From NCBI GenBank assembly GCA_904066235.2, contig CAJFCV020000001.1, positions 1,054,001-1,118,000 on the forward strand: a stretch of DNA of 64,000 bases. Reading direction: 5' to 3'. Both the position numbers and the translations under genes were made by a program. The DNA comes from Bursaphelenchus xylophilus (Eukaryota; Nematoda; Chromadorea; Rhabditida; Aphelenchoididae). The notes below the pieces were generated by a model, which ran no database searches, was not told where the DNA came from, and saw nothing but the letters and a program-made list of their open reading frames with translations. Every line of letters begins with the position of its first letter. The stretch's first letter is position 1. Of this stretch, positions 23,830-36,124 are shown in pieces.

Positions 23830-24270
23830 CGACTGCTAATGTAATAAATACATTTACCTGAGTACTTTATTTCAAATGTCGTCACAATTTTCATTTTTAA
23901 ATCAATGTTTACCATCTTCAGTATAAAAGATTCCCAACTTGGCGCGCCTTTTCCCCTTTATTTTTGGGATTTTAATTACATTTTAGTGGCCGTTCGGGTG
24001 TGCTTTTGCTCACATTGAGGGTCGAATGAGTCTTCGACTTTCTCTCAAGGGCTGTTGCACTTTTTTCAGGATTTTTTTTTATTTTAGAATGTTATTTTCC
24101 AGCGTTTTTTGTGAATTATCAACAATTTTGCCCGCAATTTTTTTTTCGTTAGGGTAGCCGATGACGTGAATCTCAAAAATTCAGCTAATTCTTTCTAATC
24201 TTCACTTTTTTTAGATAGTGCTATAAGTAATCACTTTTACATGGACATTTTTTCGCTTTCGCAGAGCGAA

Positions 24271-24428
24271 TTCAGTCTGTCGAGAAAATAATGAGCGCAA
24301 GTTTGATGCGCCAATCGCATCGCTGAAGTGAAAAGCAATATGATTTCGCCGCGACACAATTCATTTTCTCGGCGGGGATGCGATTTTCGATGCGACAGAG
24401 TGCTCATTATTTTCCCGACAGGCTGATA
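24271..24428. repeat. Family A element, copy 12
   Basis: The termini are TTCAGTCTGTCGAGAAAATA and TTTTCCCGACAGGCTGATAA, with a standard core. Confidence 0.8.
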
Positions 24429-24515
24429 ATACCCCTTCAGGTCTCAGGGAGCATAGAGATATTTTTTGGAGGATCCTTCCGTACCCAACGCAATTTTTTT
24501 TGCCTTCTGCACCCT

Positions 24516-24690
24516 TCTAGCCCTTTCGGAAAGTCGCCGGACTGAAATCAGCGACACGCACTGTGCGAAAGCAAAATTTCGCTTTGCACCGTGCAATAGG
24601 CTTTTTTCGGGTGTCGCTGGCACCTTGACTTTTTTTCGCACAGTGCAGACGCCAAAAATCACTCCAGCGACTTTCCGGAAGAACAAGTAT
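24516..24690. repeat. Family E element, copy 1
   Basis: The ends are TTTCGGAAAGTCGCCGGACT and the inverted GCGACTTTCCGGAAG. The interior holds GCACTGTGCGAAAGC and GCACAGTGCAGACGCC with a GTGTCGCTGGCACC-type spacer. Confidence 0.75.
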
Positions 24691-25529
24691 GTATTTTTTC
24701 CCGTTAACTTGACCTTTTCTGTATCACTTTCCGATCCCATGACCCGGGGAATGCGATAATTTCCCGTGATTTCCGTCGATTGCCCGTTATTCTCTCCAAA
24801 CATTTCCATCCCACACTAATTTCGATCGCATTTCAGCCTATCCCTGTTGCACACAAAGGACAGCGTGCACAGTCATCGTTAAACCGTCAAATCCGCGGAC
24901 GCTTACACCCACACGTTAATCGAAGCATCTTGGTTTTTTGTTTTCGCGACGGCCCCATTTGTATATTGGCCTTTAATTTTTCGCCCGTTTTTTACATTCA
25001 GCATTTTTTGCGGTGGCCGCTTTTAAGATCTAAAGGCTGATCGGAGTCCGGATGGTTTGGAAATTTCGCCATTTTTTTGTTTAAAAAATTTTTGTAAGCA
25101 AAAAATTTGTGGGAAAAGTGTTGGGGAGGGGGCAAAGGCCGCGGTGCGGATTTCACAATACGACTACTGTAGGGGCAAAAGCAAGACAATGTTGTCAAAT
25201 ATAGGCTCAAAAGCATTTAGAGGACTTGATTGCTATCACGACGAACGTAAAAATGATCCAAGCCAACCTTCAGGTTTTTTTCAAATTTGGTAAAAATAGC
25301 CTAAGCAGGCTATTTTTTCAAGTTTCAAGCCCTGGGATCTATTCTTCCCCGTCACAGCCGAATCATTGAACAAAATTGTCTGACGAGAGACTATGGAAAC
25401 CTAGGGGAGACAGTCATATCAGTCTGTCGGGAAAATAACGGCGGTTTTTTTCAGGTTGATAAAAAGATGTTGAACCCTAAAAAATCACTTTTCAACAAAA
25501 AACATCAGGCAGCTTAGAATACTCTTTGG
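24691..25529. other. Intergenic, solo family A terminus
   Basis: A lone left terminus of family A occurs at 25418-25441. Otherwise no repeat or exon is recognised. Confidence 0.4.
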
Positions 25530-28500
25530 CTAAGCATGGCTGCAAACCGGGCCGGCCCGGCCCGGCCCGGGCCTGCGGGCCGGGCCTAAATCTCGAAGCC
25601 CGGCCCGGGCCCGGGCTTGGAAAATTTGGAAAGCCCGGCCCGGTTCGGCCCGGAAAATTTTTGTACTAGGCTGGAAAGAAACAAAGCAGGAAATGAAGGG
25701 AAAATTATGGCACATTTTCGCAAAATGTAAAGAATAATTTAGCAAAACCTATACATAGTGCTATTGCCGCTCGACTATTTTTATAAATTTCTAAGTCGCC
25801 ATAAATTGTCTTACCGTATGGTTACAAAAAATCATAAAATTTTGTGTATAGTCACCCAAATTTTAGCAAAAATATTTTATCACAGATATTTTATCGGATT
25901 TGAAAAAACCTACAAGCGTATTGCGCATTTTTTAAAATTTTTCCTTTTTCTCTTTCTAAAAAAAAACACAAGTATTCGTAGGGTTTGTGGTTATACTTTT
26001 GTTTTGCCCCGATTGACTTGATTTTTGGCATGGTGGTTCTTTTAGATGCTCTCTTTGAGTATTTGAAAAAAAATTTCGAAATTTTCAATTTTGAGTGACC
26101 TATGACGTCATGAAATGTCGAAACTTTGAGCTACCATATCTCGCTTCGTTTTATAGGTATCGACTTGATTTTTGGTTTTGTCGCGTATGGTACATAATGG
26201 GACAATCACTGTCGAGATTTTTTCGAAATTTCAAATTTTACGAAAAAAATCTCAAAAAATGACCTTTTTTCGTAAACGTTCGACGCGTCCAGCTTTATTG
26301 AAATGCAAGCTTCTACAGGTCCATATCGGGAAAGCAAATTCATAACTAAGAGATATCTCGATGTATGTGTAGATACGGCCATGTACAAAGTTACACTTCC
26401 AGAAAACCCCGTCATGATGACGGATTTTCTGGATTTTTTCAATTCCATTAAATTCTACGTACCAAACTTCGTATTTGGTCGTGCCTTTCTTTTTTGTAGT
26501 GAACTTCGTATTTTAGCCATGGCTTACTGTAGAAAATACGATTTGCACAGTGCAAAGTTCGACAAAATGGTTCTCGGCTCCCAGGTCGAAATTCAAAAAA
26601 ATCACTCGCAAATCTTATTTTTTTTGCCCGAAGATTGCCCTCAATTGTTTTTGGACCTGTAGTCATCGTCATCTCTCAGAACCAGTTTCGCCAAAAAAAG
26701 TCGATTTTTCAAATTTTTCAAATTTTCAGTTTTTCAAATTTTTACCCCGGACGGTCAACAACAATGTCAAAAGTGCCCAACTATAGATTGTAGAGCTCGA
26801 AGAGCTCTACAATTTACAAGCTTACACCACGTTCGTATCTCTCGAATTACGGCCCCCAGAGCGGCCGGAAATTTCGGCCGAAAAATGGGCACCTTTTTCA
26901 AAAAGATCCCCTCAGGGCAACTAGCGATGTTTGAAAACTTGACTTCCTGGATGTGATAGTAGACAAACCAAACTACCATCATGCCAAGTTTCAGGTCGCT
27001 GCGTTCCGTATTCGCTGTGCACTGGGTCATCAAAAAAATTTCGAAATTTTGGCCGAATTTCGGCCCTCAGGGCTTCAGATGGAATTTTTTTGAATTTTTA
27101 TTTGTTCTGCCGGGTTCAGTAGGTTAAACTGCTATAGAAACGACAATCGAATTCTAAAATACGACCAAGCTGCGAGAGGAATATTAGAATTACAAAATTT
27201 TTGGATTTTGCTTACTTTGGCGAAAGTAACATTATCTGAAAAACAAGGTCGAAATCGAAAAATCCCGCTCTCAGGTGCACTTCGTATTTAGACTTCGGAG
27301 AAGTATGCAAAACCTCAGTTGTAACATACAACTTTTTGGTAAGATATTTGGAACGAAAAAAAAATTTCAAAATTAACATAATCACAAAATCGACCAAAAC
27401 TCAAAAATTTCCAACCAAAATTCGTCTAAAAGTTACATATTCGGAATCTCCACGTCATTTTGGATATAGTCGTATCTTTTTTCCCGGTACTTTTAGTGCA
27501 ACAAGTGCCAGTTTTGAAAGAACGCCCACTTCCATGACCGAAAACACAAGAAAAGAGCGCGGCGAAGAGAGAGAGCGGGCAGAGAACTGTTTCCTTCTTC
27601 GTTTGGCGGGAGAAAAAAGAGAGTGAGAAAGGGGTGGAGGGTGATTAGACAAAGGTTTTCTCTTTCGATTTCGGTCAGAGATAAGACGGAGAGAGTGCTG
27701 AGTGTGAGGAGGGTGGTACGGAAACTGTCATCGTGACGCGTAATGACGGGAATTTCTGGATTTTTTTTGAGAATTTTTGTAAAATTATCTTTTTGGTCCT
27801 GGATTCTCGGGATTTGGCCGTTTTAGGGCCAAATTTGACGGGGATTTCGGGAAAAATATTGGATTTGGATAATTTTGAGTGCTGAGTCTATCTTTTCGAG
27901 GTTTTAGTTGATTTTTCCTTATTGTATGAGCTTCTGATCAAGTTTTGGTGGAAGGAAGATTGTTTTAGGTAAAAAAATGTAGTCTCGCGGCGGCCGTAGG
28001 CCGTCGCCTCATGCCGGCTCTTTAACCCGGCTAAGCGATCTGGGACTGACTTGGCGATTAGGGTAAGCTTAGCGATCTGGACTTTTTGACCTAAGACAAG
28101 GTCGGCTTGGCGTTTTGAACGCCGAAAGTTGCTACTAGGCTCAGTCTAACGCGTAGCGTTTTTCTGCCGCGGCCGGAGGCCGTCGGCAAAGCTTTGGTGA
28201 GCGTTTCTTCCGCAAAAGCGACTTTTCATCACAATTTATCTTCAAAAATGGCTCAAATCGTGCGCAAAGCAGCGAAACCGGGCGCAGGGTTGCCCGAGAG
28301 ACGTGAGCAGCCGCAGGCTGCGAAGTCTCGAGCCCTAGTCTGCCAGCGTATTAACTATGAGGTCGCACTTTAGAATTTCTGAAATTTTTTTCAAATTGGC
28401 TTGAAAATCTTTTTTTTTTATTTGGGCGAGTGGTAAATACGGTCACTTTACGTTCGCTATCAGCGTTGTGTTCGAAAAAATGAAAAATTCTATCGAAAAA

Positions 28501-28667
28501 GCTTATTTTTTCCCTTTTTTCCGGGCAAAACTCAGACTTTAAAAAAACCGGGCCGGCCCGGGCCGGGCCGGGCCTGAAAATCGAAGCCCGGGGCCGGGCC
28601 GAGAAGTTAGTCGGCCCGGCCCGGGCCGGAAAATTTTGGAAAGCCCGGCCCGGAGCCATGCCTACTT
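25530..28667. repeat. Possible long form of family D
   Basis: The left half (25530-25755) and the right half (28430-28667) of family D are in the same relative orientation as the two halves of the short copy at 19498-19985, but are separated by about 2.7 kb. The interior includes phased A/T tracts at 26000-27100, an AT-rich ORF at 26303-26662 with no recognised domain, and a GCGGCCGTAGGCCG-type palindromic repeat at about 27985-28330. The interior may be element DNA or unrelated insertions. Confidence 0.4.
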
Positions 28668-28786
28668 TGGCGATATCCCACCTTCCCACCTAGGAAATTT
28701 ACTGTAGAGCTCGGGATAGAATCCAGCGGCCAAAAACGCCTTCTACGGCAACTAGGAAACGCTCCTAACACTCATATCTTTGACCT

Positions 28787-29005
28787 CAGCTACTAGCCTT
28801 CCCGGAAAGTCGCTGGACTGAAATCAGCGACACGAACTGCGCGAAAACAAAGGTTTGTTTTGCACTGTGCAATTCGTTGATTTTTGCACCGTAGGCCTCT
28901 TTTGAATAGGCTTCTTTTGGCTGTCGCTCGCACCCTGACTTTTTGCGTACAGTGCAAACGCCGAAAATCAGTCCGGCGACTTTCTGTAAAGACTACTAGC
29001 CTGTG
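28787..29005. repeat. Family E element, copy 2
   Basis: The ends are TTCCCGGAAAGTCGCTGGAC and GTCCGGCGACTTTCTGTAAA. The TTTGCACTGTGC words are interrupted by a small internal duplication around AGGCCTCTTTTGAATAGGC. Confidence 0.75.
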
Positions 29006-29669
29006 GAAACACTTTTACCTCAAAAATCTAAGTTTTGCCGTACACTTTTCCTATTTTTTCGCCAACCTCTGGTAACTCCCCCCTCAAGATACGCCCCTGT
29101 TCATTCTTAATCCCAGAAACTTTCCCTGACCTTTGCCCTCAATTTTACACTCTTTCTTCCCCAAAATAACCCTCCACTTTCCTCGTTCCTCCCAAAAAAC
29201 GAACTGTTGATTCAACATTTCGAAATGTATCCATGGATACATTTGTAAATGTGAATTCCAAACCACATAAAGATGTAACTTCCTCTTCAGTCAAGGAATG
29301 ATGTAATGACCTTATCCTGAGTGCAAACATTTCCCTTTTTTGCAAATTTACATTTTCTATCTATTCAATACGAATCATAAGAGAAATGTAATTATAATAA
29401 CTGTTATTACGCTAATTGAGTTTATGGGATTTTATTAAAAGGATAGCTTTTATGTATTTTGAGGTTTTTACAGTCAAACGAATCGCATTTTTCTGATCGT
29501 CTCTGAATTTTCTAGCCTTCAAAAATCATTGAATATCTCAACTGTTGCTGCAAAGTGCGAGCTAACATTTTCTGCAATTAATTTGTGCCCCATTTGAACT
29601 ACATACGCGAAATTTTGAAAAAATTTTGGTATTTATCTTAGGATACCTGACTTGCAATTCTAACCTCTA
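29006..29669. other. Intergenic, nothing recognisable
   Basis: AT-rich. The word CGAAATGTATCCATGGATAC at 29220-29240 makes a short palindrome. Family B inner words occur at 29510-29590. Confidence 0.35.
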
Positions 29670-29825
29670 TATCAGTCTGTCGGGAAAATAATGAGCACAA
29701 TGTCGCAGCCTAATCCCGTCGAATTGGAACAAAATTTGATTTTTTCCGCGACACAATTCATTTGCTCCGCGGCGATGCGATTTTCGACAAAACAGAGTGC
29801 TCATTATTTTCCCGACAGACTGATA
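29670..29825. repeat. Family A element, copy 13
   Basis: Complete termini, with a worn core (GCAGCCTAATCCCGTCGAAT). Confidence 0.8.
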
Positions 29826-30700
29826 TTTACACCCAGCGATTTGTCTGATTTTTGCACCTAATAGTACATCAGATCGTTCAGACCAAAAAAAAAATTCCTC
29901 CGGCTCTTTTTGCACTTTACCGATTCATCCGCCAGTCTGTATTTACAATGTTATTTTTCCCGATCATTCTGCAGAAGACCAGAGGAACTTTCCGCTCACA
30001 TATAATCTAATGTAAACACAACGGCCTTCCCTGAATTTCACAACTTTTTCCGCCGATACAAACCATTTGTTGGACTTTTTGTGTGGCGGGGAAATCGCTT
30101 CCAGACCGGGCCCCCGACATGTCGTTGATAATATCAAGTTTTGATTGGGAAAAGGGGGGCATTTGTGAGGACTGGGGAGTCTAGTGGGTGAAGCCCATTT
30201 ACAGTTGAGCCTCTGTACAAAGAATCGAATGGGACCAAAAAATTATTCGTTATAAAAGAATTTCGTTGCACGGAGAAGCATCTACGCCTAAAATTGCTTC
30301 AATCGGCTTCGATATACCCTAATTTCGGCCTAAAATTTCTTTAGGACCTTCAAAACTGTCCGTTAAAGCCACATCTCGTTGTATGAGAATTCGTTGTAAA
30401 GAGGTTACACCGTATTTCTAAATGCTCTAAAAAATACAGTGGACCCTCGCTACAACGGACTCCCATACAGCAAAATCTGGCTTTAACGGACAAACTTGAA
30501 GGTCCAAAGGAAATTTAAGGCCAAAATTAGGCTATAACGAGGCCAATTGAAGCAATTTCTGGTCAAAATGCTTCTCCGTACAACGAAACTCCTCTATAAC
30601 GAATAATTTTTTAGTCCCGTACGATTAGTCGCAACAAGAGACAAGTTTTCACTTTATCGTAATAACATTTTATATCCTCATTTTCCCATTGGTGGTGTCA
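29826..30700. other. Dispersed CTCTGTACAACGAA-type repeat, inverted pair
   Basis: At 30190-30610 two inverted segments pair through ACGGAGAAGCATCTAC-like and AATGCTTCTCCGTACAACGA words. This is the same dispersed repeat that flanks family A at 22.2-22.6 kb. No gene is seen. Confidence 0.5.
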
Positions 30701-30871
30701 TATCAGTCTGTCGGGAAAATAATGTGGATTTATAGAGCCTTGGAATCGCCCGTCGGCGCTTTGCGACGGCCAGCGGAGGCTCTGAATTTGGTGAGCGACC
30801 GGGCAAGACATGTTTCCAAGGCGAGACATCTTACTGCGACAAATCCACATTATTTTCTCGACAGACTGATA
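30701..30871. repeat. Family A element, GTGGATT subfamily
   Basis: The ends are TATCAGTCTGTCGGGAAAAT and ACAGACTGATAC. The core has CTTGGAATCGCCCGTCGGCG, as in 22048-22196. Confidence 0.8.
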
Positions 30872-33800
30872 CACGACATTACGCCCACCCTTTCCTAACC
30901 TAATGTAAACCCAAAATAAAAACTCCGGGACCAATAAGAAACCTCCTTTCCTACAAATCCGTACACCCGCCTCGCGAATGTAACTATAGACATCACTCAA
31001 AGCGCGTTCGATTGCTATCTGAAAAAATGTTATTCAATATTCGAACAAAGGGGGGCAGAAGCGGAGGACCGCGCGACTTAAATCAACAACTCGGAGTTTT
31101 GAGTTTTACTGCGCTACGCAATTGTAAACTCGAGTCGTTTTGGACGCGACGGTGTAGTTTTGCAAAGTTTTTGGCTGTTATTTCTCGAGTTACTTGTAAA
31201 TTCGGGTGGTTCTCGAAATTTGGAGTTCATATTTTCTGTTGTAGCGCTGAATTTTTATATTTTTTATGAGCAATCCTCAAAGATCTCCTCCTTGCCGAGT
31301 GCAAACTTGTTTACACCGCATTGAAGACCTTTTCATCCAAATTTACGACATTTTTACGACCACCGTTTATTCACCTGCCCTCTAAACGTTGCCCCCTCTC
31401 CGACCGTGATCGCTTTTACCGCGCCATAAGTTTCGGCGAACCCCCAAAGCCGCGTAAACCGCGGCCTTGATGACAATTTGCCGTGATGATTCATGGGATG
31501 TAATCCGCCGATCGCCTTCCCTCTTCTACCCCTCCCTTCGCATACCCTCCGTCTCGGGCTGGGGCGGTGGTAATGACGAGAAGTGGTGGTGGGGTAGAGA
31601 CCTTCGTTTTGAGGGAGAAGCCGAAAAAAAAACCGATTTCCCCCTCCGATCGCAGCGAAAATGTAAGAGCGCTGAGGGCGGCGGCGGGGTGTGTAAGAGG
31701 CGGTGTGTGGAGGGGGGCTGGCTGTGTGTATTTGTAGGCGAGGGCGATCTCCCGAGTGGTGAGTCTGTAAAAACAAGCAGGCCCCCGCCGTCTTTCCGCC
31801 CGTCGCCCTCACACCCATAAGCCCGTTTGCGTCGACTATCGATTGTTGGGGCGATCCGGAAGTGTAGCACACTTGGACCGCGCCAGCGACGTTGAGTCAG
31901 CGCCCCCCTGCGAACAGGACTTTTGATTTTTTGCGGCATGGGAAACCAAGGGCGGGACGGGATTTTTTGAGTTTAAAATAGGACAGGATGTAGATTTAAA
32001 ATGTCTAGAGAGCGAGTTAAAAAGAAAGTCCTCTTTTTTGACCAGCTGATCAGTTAGTTTCCCTCTTCCTCTATTTCTAATCAAAAAACAAGGAAAAAAA
32101 CGAAATGTCTTGATTTTTAAAGGAAGAACAAGTAATATTTCACTATACTACTTCGAATTTAAAGTTTTTTCTCTGCGCAATCTCGCGATAACGTATTTTA
32201 TCATCATTTTTGTCGGTTTAACAAATTTCTCCGAATTTTTAGCCGTTTCCTTATCAATTTCCCTCATCTTTTTGATTTTTTAGCCCGGAAATTTACTTAC
32301 AATCATGTACATACCAGATATTTTTGATTACGTTAAAACCCCTTTCACAGCTGACCAAACGACATGAAAAACCGCAAATCCAGATTTATCTCTCTCGCTT
32401 TTCATCTTCTTTTCATTTCCTGGTCATTCCTTTGATCAGCGACCAAAGAACATGTGTTATCTATGATGAATGTCATGTATCTTGCATAATTTTGCAGTCC
32501 AGCACGGGATGTCTTACATTTTGAAGGCTAAACTTTCAATAAACCAAAGTGATCATGTGCCATCGTATTTTAAAAACCTTAACAACATTTTTTAGAGTCT
32601 TTTCATAACTATTCACCTTATTTTAAGCAAAAAAGAGGCTAAAATGGCAACTATCTGCACTAGCCGATGCATTTTACAACCTTTAACCTCCGTTTCACCT
32701 CACATTTTGATCTCGCAGCATTTCCAGCAATCTTAAATTTAAAAAACTGTAATTTTACACCTTACATTACCTCAATAAGATGTAAAATTAAAATTTTTTA
32801 ACGATTAAAATTCTACCGCGTGTTTTACATTTTCAATTAAAACATGGGTTAAAGGTGGCGTATTTTACATATATCCACCATTTCTTCCTAAGATACTCTT
32901 CAAAAACCTCAATTTCGGACCTCATTTTACCTAAAATAAGGTGGAACACAAAATTTTCCGAAAAACCAAAAACCGTTTCGTATTTTACACATTCCAACCA
33001 CCGGTTTCCGATCACAAGCCCCGCTTACAGCCCCCACTAACACCAGCGACCGCACGTTTGTATCAGGCCGTACCAAAAAAGGGCGAGCGAAGCGAGAGTT
33101 CCGTTTTCCCGCTTTTGTTGTCTTTTATAAATTGTATTTTTCTCGTTCCAATTGCGGTCACTACCTGATTTCGTGGCGATTGAGGCAAAAACTTTTGCGG
33201 ATACAGCTTTACTTTTTATTAAAAAATTAAAAATATTTTTTTTTATTTACACTTGGAATTCCGTGTAAAACTAACGTAGGGTAGGTGTAACATAGTTCAA
33301 AATGAGGGAAATTTGTTGTATCACACTTTATACACCTTACTGAAATCTTTAATCTTTCTTTTTTCTCATTTTTTAAGTGAAATTACCTAAAATTACCTTG
33401 TTTTAGCCATGGATAAGGTATTTTTTGGAAAATTCTTGATTTTTCCTCATTTTTATCCGTTTTCCCCCGATTTTTTTTGTTTATCATAAAGATTATGGTA
33501 TATTACATCTGTATTTAGCAATTTTCCATCTTCTAACTTTACAGTTCTTTCCATATTTCACTTCTAAAATAAGGATTTTTAGGTCAAAGATAAAAACACG
33601 TATTTTACAAAAAAAATCCCAAATTGTCTACTACACCTTTCCCAACGCACTTTACGTCCATCAGCACACCGTAATCTGTTTAATTGATCGGACTGATGTC
33701 GAAATCTCTCTCTCCCCGCTCGCTTTTTTATCTTATAGACAAAACTGATGCACTTTAGCCGATAAAAATTGATTTGCCCCACAGATCAGAGAGTTGTGAA

Positions 33801-34691
33801 GTGTGTGGTGTTTATAAATCGAAAATGTTTGGATTTATTAATTTTTGATCGAAATGCGGACAATTTTTGATAATTTTGAACAGCTGTTGCCTAGTGTAAT
33901 ATAAAAATTTTGCTAAATCTGTCTATTTTATATCTGACTTAGTGTAATTAATCGTATTTTAAATTGCGATAACTTTTTTCTACTTTTAGAGCGTTCTTTA
34001 TTAATTTTTAGACTTTTTTTCCATCTAATGTCTAGTGTAATATAAAAAATTGTCTAATTTTCCAAAATAAACCTTCTCTAGTATTTCAACACCTCTATGA
34101 TTGATTTAAAAACTACAAATTGCGTATTTTACCAGCTTTACAACATTGTTTTACCTCAATTTCCATATTCAACTTACCTTTATTGCCAATGAATAATATC
34201 CCGCCAAATTTGAGGCAAAACTCCTTGAATCCATTGACAATTCACTTCTTTTTGGCCAGTAGAACACCTAGATTTACCGCGAATTTCTATCAAAAAAAAT
34301 ATTTATTCTTTTTCCTTTTGACATTTCGTCCCAGTCAATAATTTTTGTGACATTTCGTCAAAATCATGGTTTTTTTTATTTACATCGATTGTAATGGATG
34401 TAATGGGGCTGTAATTACGTTTGAAAATGGGTTTGGGTATTTTTAAATAGATTTATGTTATATTAGAAAGGATTTTGGTATTTTATTGTTAAATTTTTGA
34501 ATATTTGGAAATTTTTTGTCGGTTTTTGGATGGAAATTGAAAATAATGTCTTTTGTTGTGTATCCAAGAACTTGATTTGACCCTGAAATTGCGAGAAAAT
34601 TCCAAAATTTTATCTAAAACTTGCTCTTCGAACTTTGTTTATCGAGATGTCATGTTTACTATAATGTTTTCGATTTCTCTCTAATTCCGAT
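30872..34691. other. Long gene-free stretch upstream of the MADF/SANT-like gene
   Basis: The segment 31340-31900 is unusually GC-rich for the window and shows ORFs in all frames. I see no domain or splice logic, so I read it as possible regulatory DNA. From 32000 to 34690 the sequence is AT-rich, with frequent TATTTTACA words and phased A/T runs. No repeat family A-E copy lies here, which is notable given the density elsewhere. Confidence 0.45.
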
Positions 34692-34701
34692 CATTTCTAG
34701 G

Positions 34702-36124
34702 ATGAATTGGGAGTCCAAAGTCTATTTCCTGACATTGGTCCGGGACAATCGGTACAAACTCTTCTCGCACCTGAACAATCAACTAAACGACGCGGCCAAG
34801 GAGGAGAACTGGCGAAAGATCTTCGAACAATGTGTTGCGTACGGCTGTAACGGGCTGCGATCAGTGGACTTTTTGCGCAAAACCACATGGCAGAACTTGC
34901 GTCGGCGGTTCGAGCACAAATTCGAGAAATCCGCGACAGATCCGACGGTGGAATTCGATCAACTCGACGAACTGATAAGGGAGGCGTTGGGCCGTGGAAA
35001 CGAGAAGCTGGACCGCTCGATTTTCGAGCAGTTCAGTCTGGAAAACTTGTCGGACATCCAGAACCACTCCCCCAATTCGATCTTCGCCCCACATTTGGAC
35101 TTGAATGCGAGCAGCAGCGAAGAGTCCTCCCAGATCACCACCAACGACATACATGACAAGAAAGACGAGCTGTTGCTGAGTCTGGAGAGCCTCACCAAAC
35201 AGGTATGCAGCGATAATGTTTGGAGCGTCCAGAGAGAGTTTTGTTTTTGCAGGGAACGTCCGGAAATTTGACCCCGCCCCCGTGGTTCGGCCGTTTTTTT
35301 TAATGGAGCCGTGGGTCGATTTTATGCAAAGTTTTTGAATTTTCTTTTTGTTATTATTCAATTTCAAGATTCCGGACGTTCTCTGCAATGGTATTCTACG
35401 ATTTTTTTGGGGGTTTTTTTGAAAGATTTGATTTTTTCAGTTTTTCAAAAAAAATTTTTGATGTTTTTGATCGAAATTATAATAATATCAAAATTAGAAT
35501 GTGTAAAAAATTATTTGGAAGATTCAAAAATACGATTTCTATAGAAATTTTTAATAATTTTGAGAATTTTCGACAAAAAATTTGGAATTTTAGCGATTTT
35601 TCTGAATTTTATGCAATTTTCCGCTTATTTTTTGACATTTTTCTTTTTAATTTTTTTAGCTTTGTCATTTTAAATTTGTTTCTCGTGATTTTCCCGAGAT
35701 GAAATTTTATATAATTTTCATTTTTTTTTATTAATCATCACCTTTTTTTCAGATAAATCAGAAGCAAGAAGAGGATCAGCAACTGCAGAACGGTCAAAAC
35801 GACCTGGAAGTGGACACCTCGCCGCCCACCCTTCGCGTCGCCCCCATTCCCACGCCAACGCCCGCCTTCTCGAACGCGTCGTCGTTGAAGCGGCGCCGCC
35901 TGTCGCACGTCATCTTCGACAAGATGAACGGGATCACGCCGCTCGAAAAGATGGACCTGAATCAGTTGGAGCGCGAGAAGTTGATCGCCCAGATCAAGTG
36001 GCTCGAAGCCGACACGGAGCTGAAGCAGGTCCAGAAACGCAACGCCGAACTGGAGACGGAAATGAAACAGCTGCAGTACCTGAAGCTGCAGAAGGAAAGC
36101 CTGACCGAAATGGGCTTGATGTAG
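34702..36124 (+). CDS. MADF/SANT-like DNA-binding protein with C-terminal coiled coil
   Basis: Two exons, 34702-35202 and 35753-36124, join in phase 0 to give 290 residues. A TTTCTAG ends one base before the ATG, so the message is probably trans-spliced there, or an upstream non-coding exon exists. Residues 1-75 fit the MADF/Myb-SANT-like pattern: FLTLVRDNRYKLF, then W38 in ENWRKIFEQC, then LRKTTWQNLRRRFEHKF. These domains bind DNA as transcription regulators. The middle is acidic and Ser/Asn-rich. The second exon has a basic patch (SLKRRRLSHVIF), a possible nuclear signal, then a heptad-rich helix (MDLNQLEREKLIAQIKWLEA and on to residue 285) likely to dimerise. The family call rests on pattern only. 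A zeste-like or other SANT regulator is an equal alternative. Confidence 0.7.
35236..35395. repeat. Small inverted-repeat element in the MADF/SANT-like gene intron
   Basis: The left arm TTGCAGGGAACGTCCGGAA and the right arm TTCCGGACGTTCTCTGCAA enclose about 115 bp. The left arm contains a TTTGCAG that could act as a decoy acceptor just 40 nt after the true donor. Confidence 0.7.

Noticed and set aside
23294..23915. Long repeat ORFs on both strands (VDLSVCRENN repeats)
   Set aside because: They exist only because the transposon-terminus array has a 30-bp unit; the opposite strand is equally open.
31354..31939. Overlapping ORFs of 117-172 codons in the GC-rich patch
   Set aside because: Open in several frames because of base composition. 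Low-complexity Arg/Pro/His content and no recognised domain.
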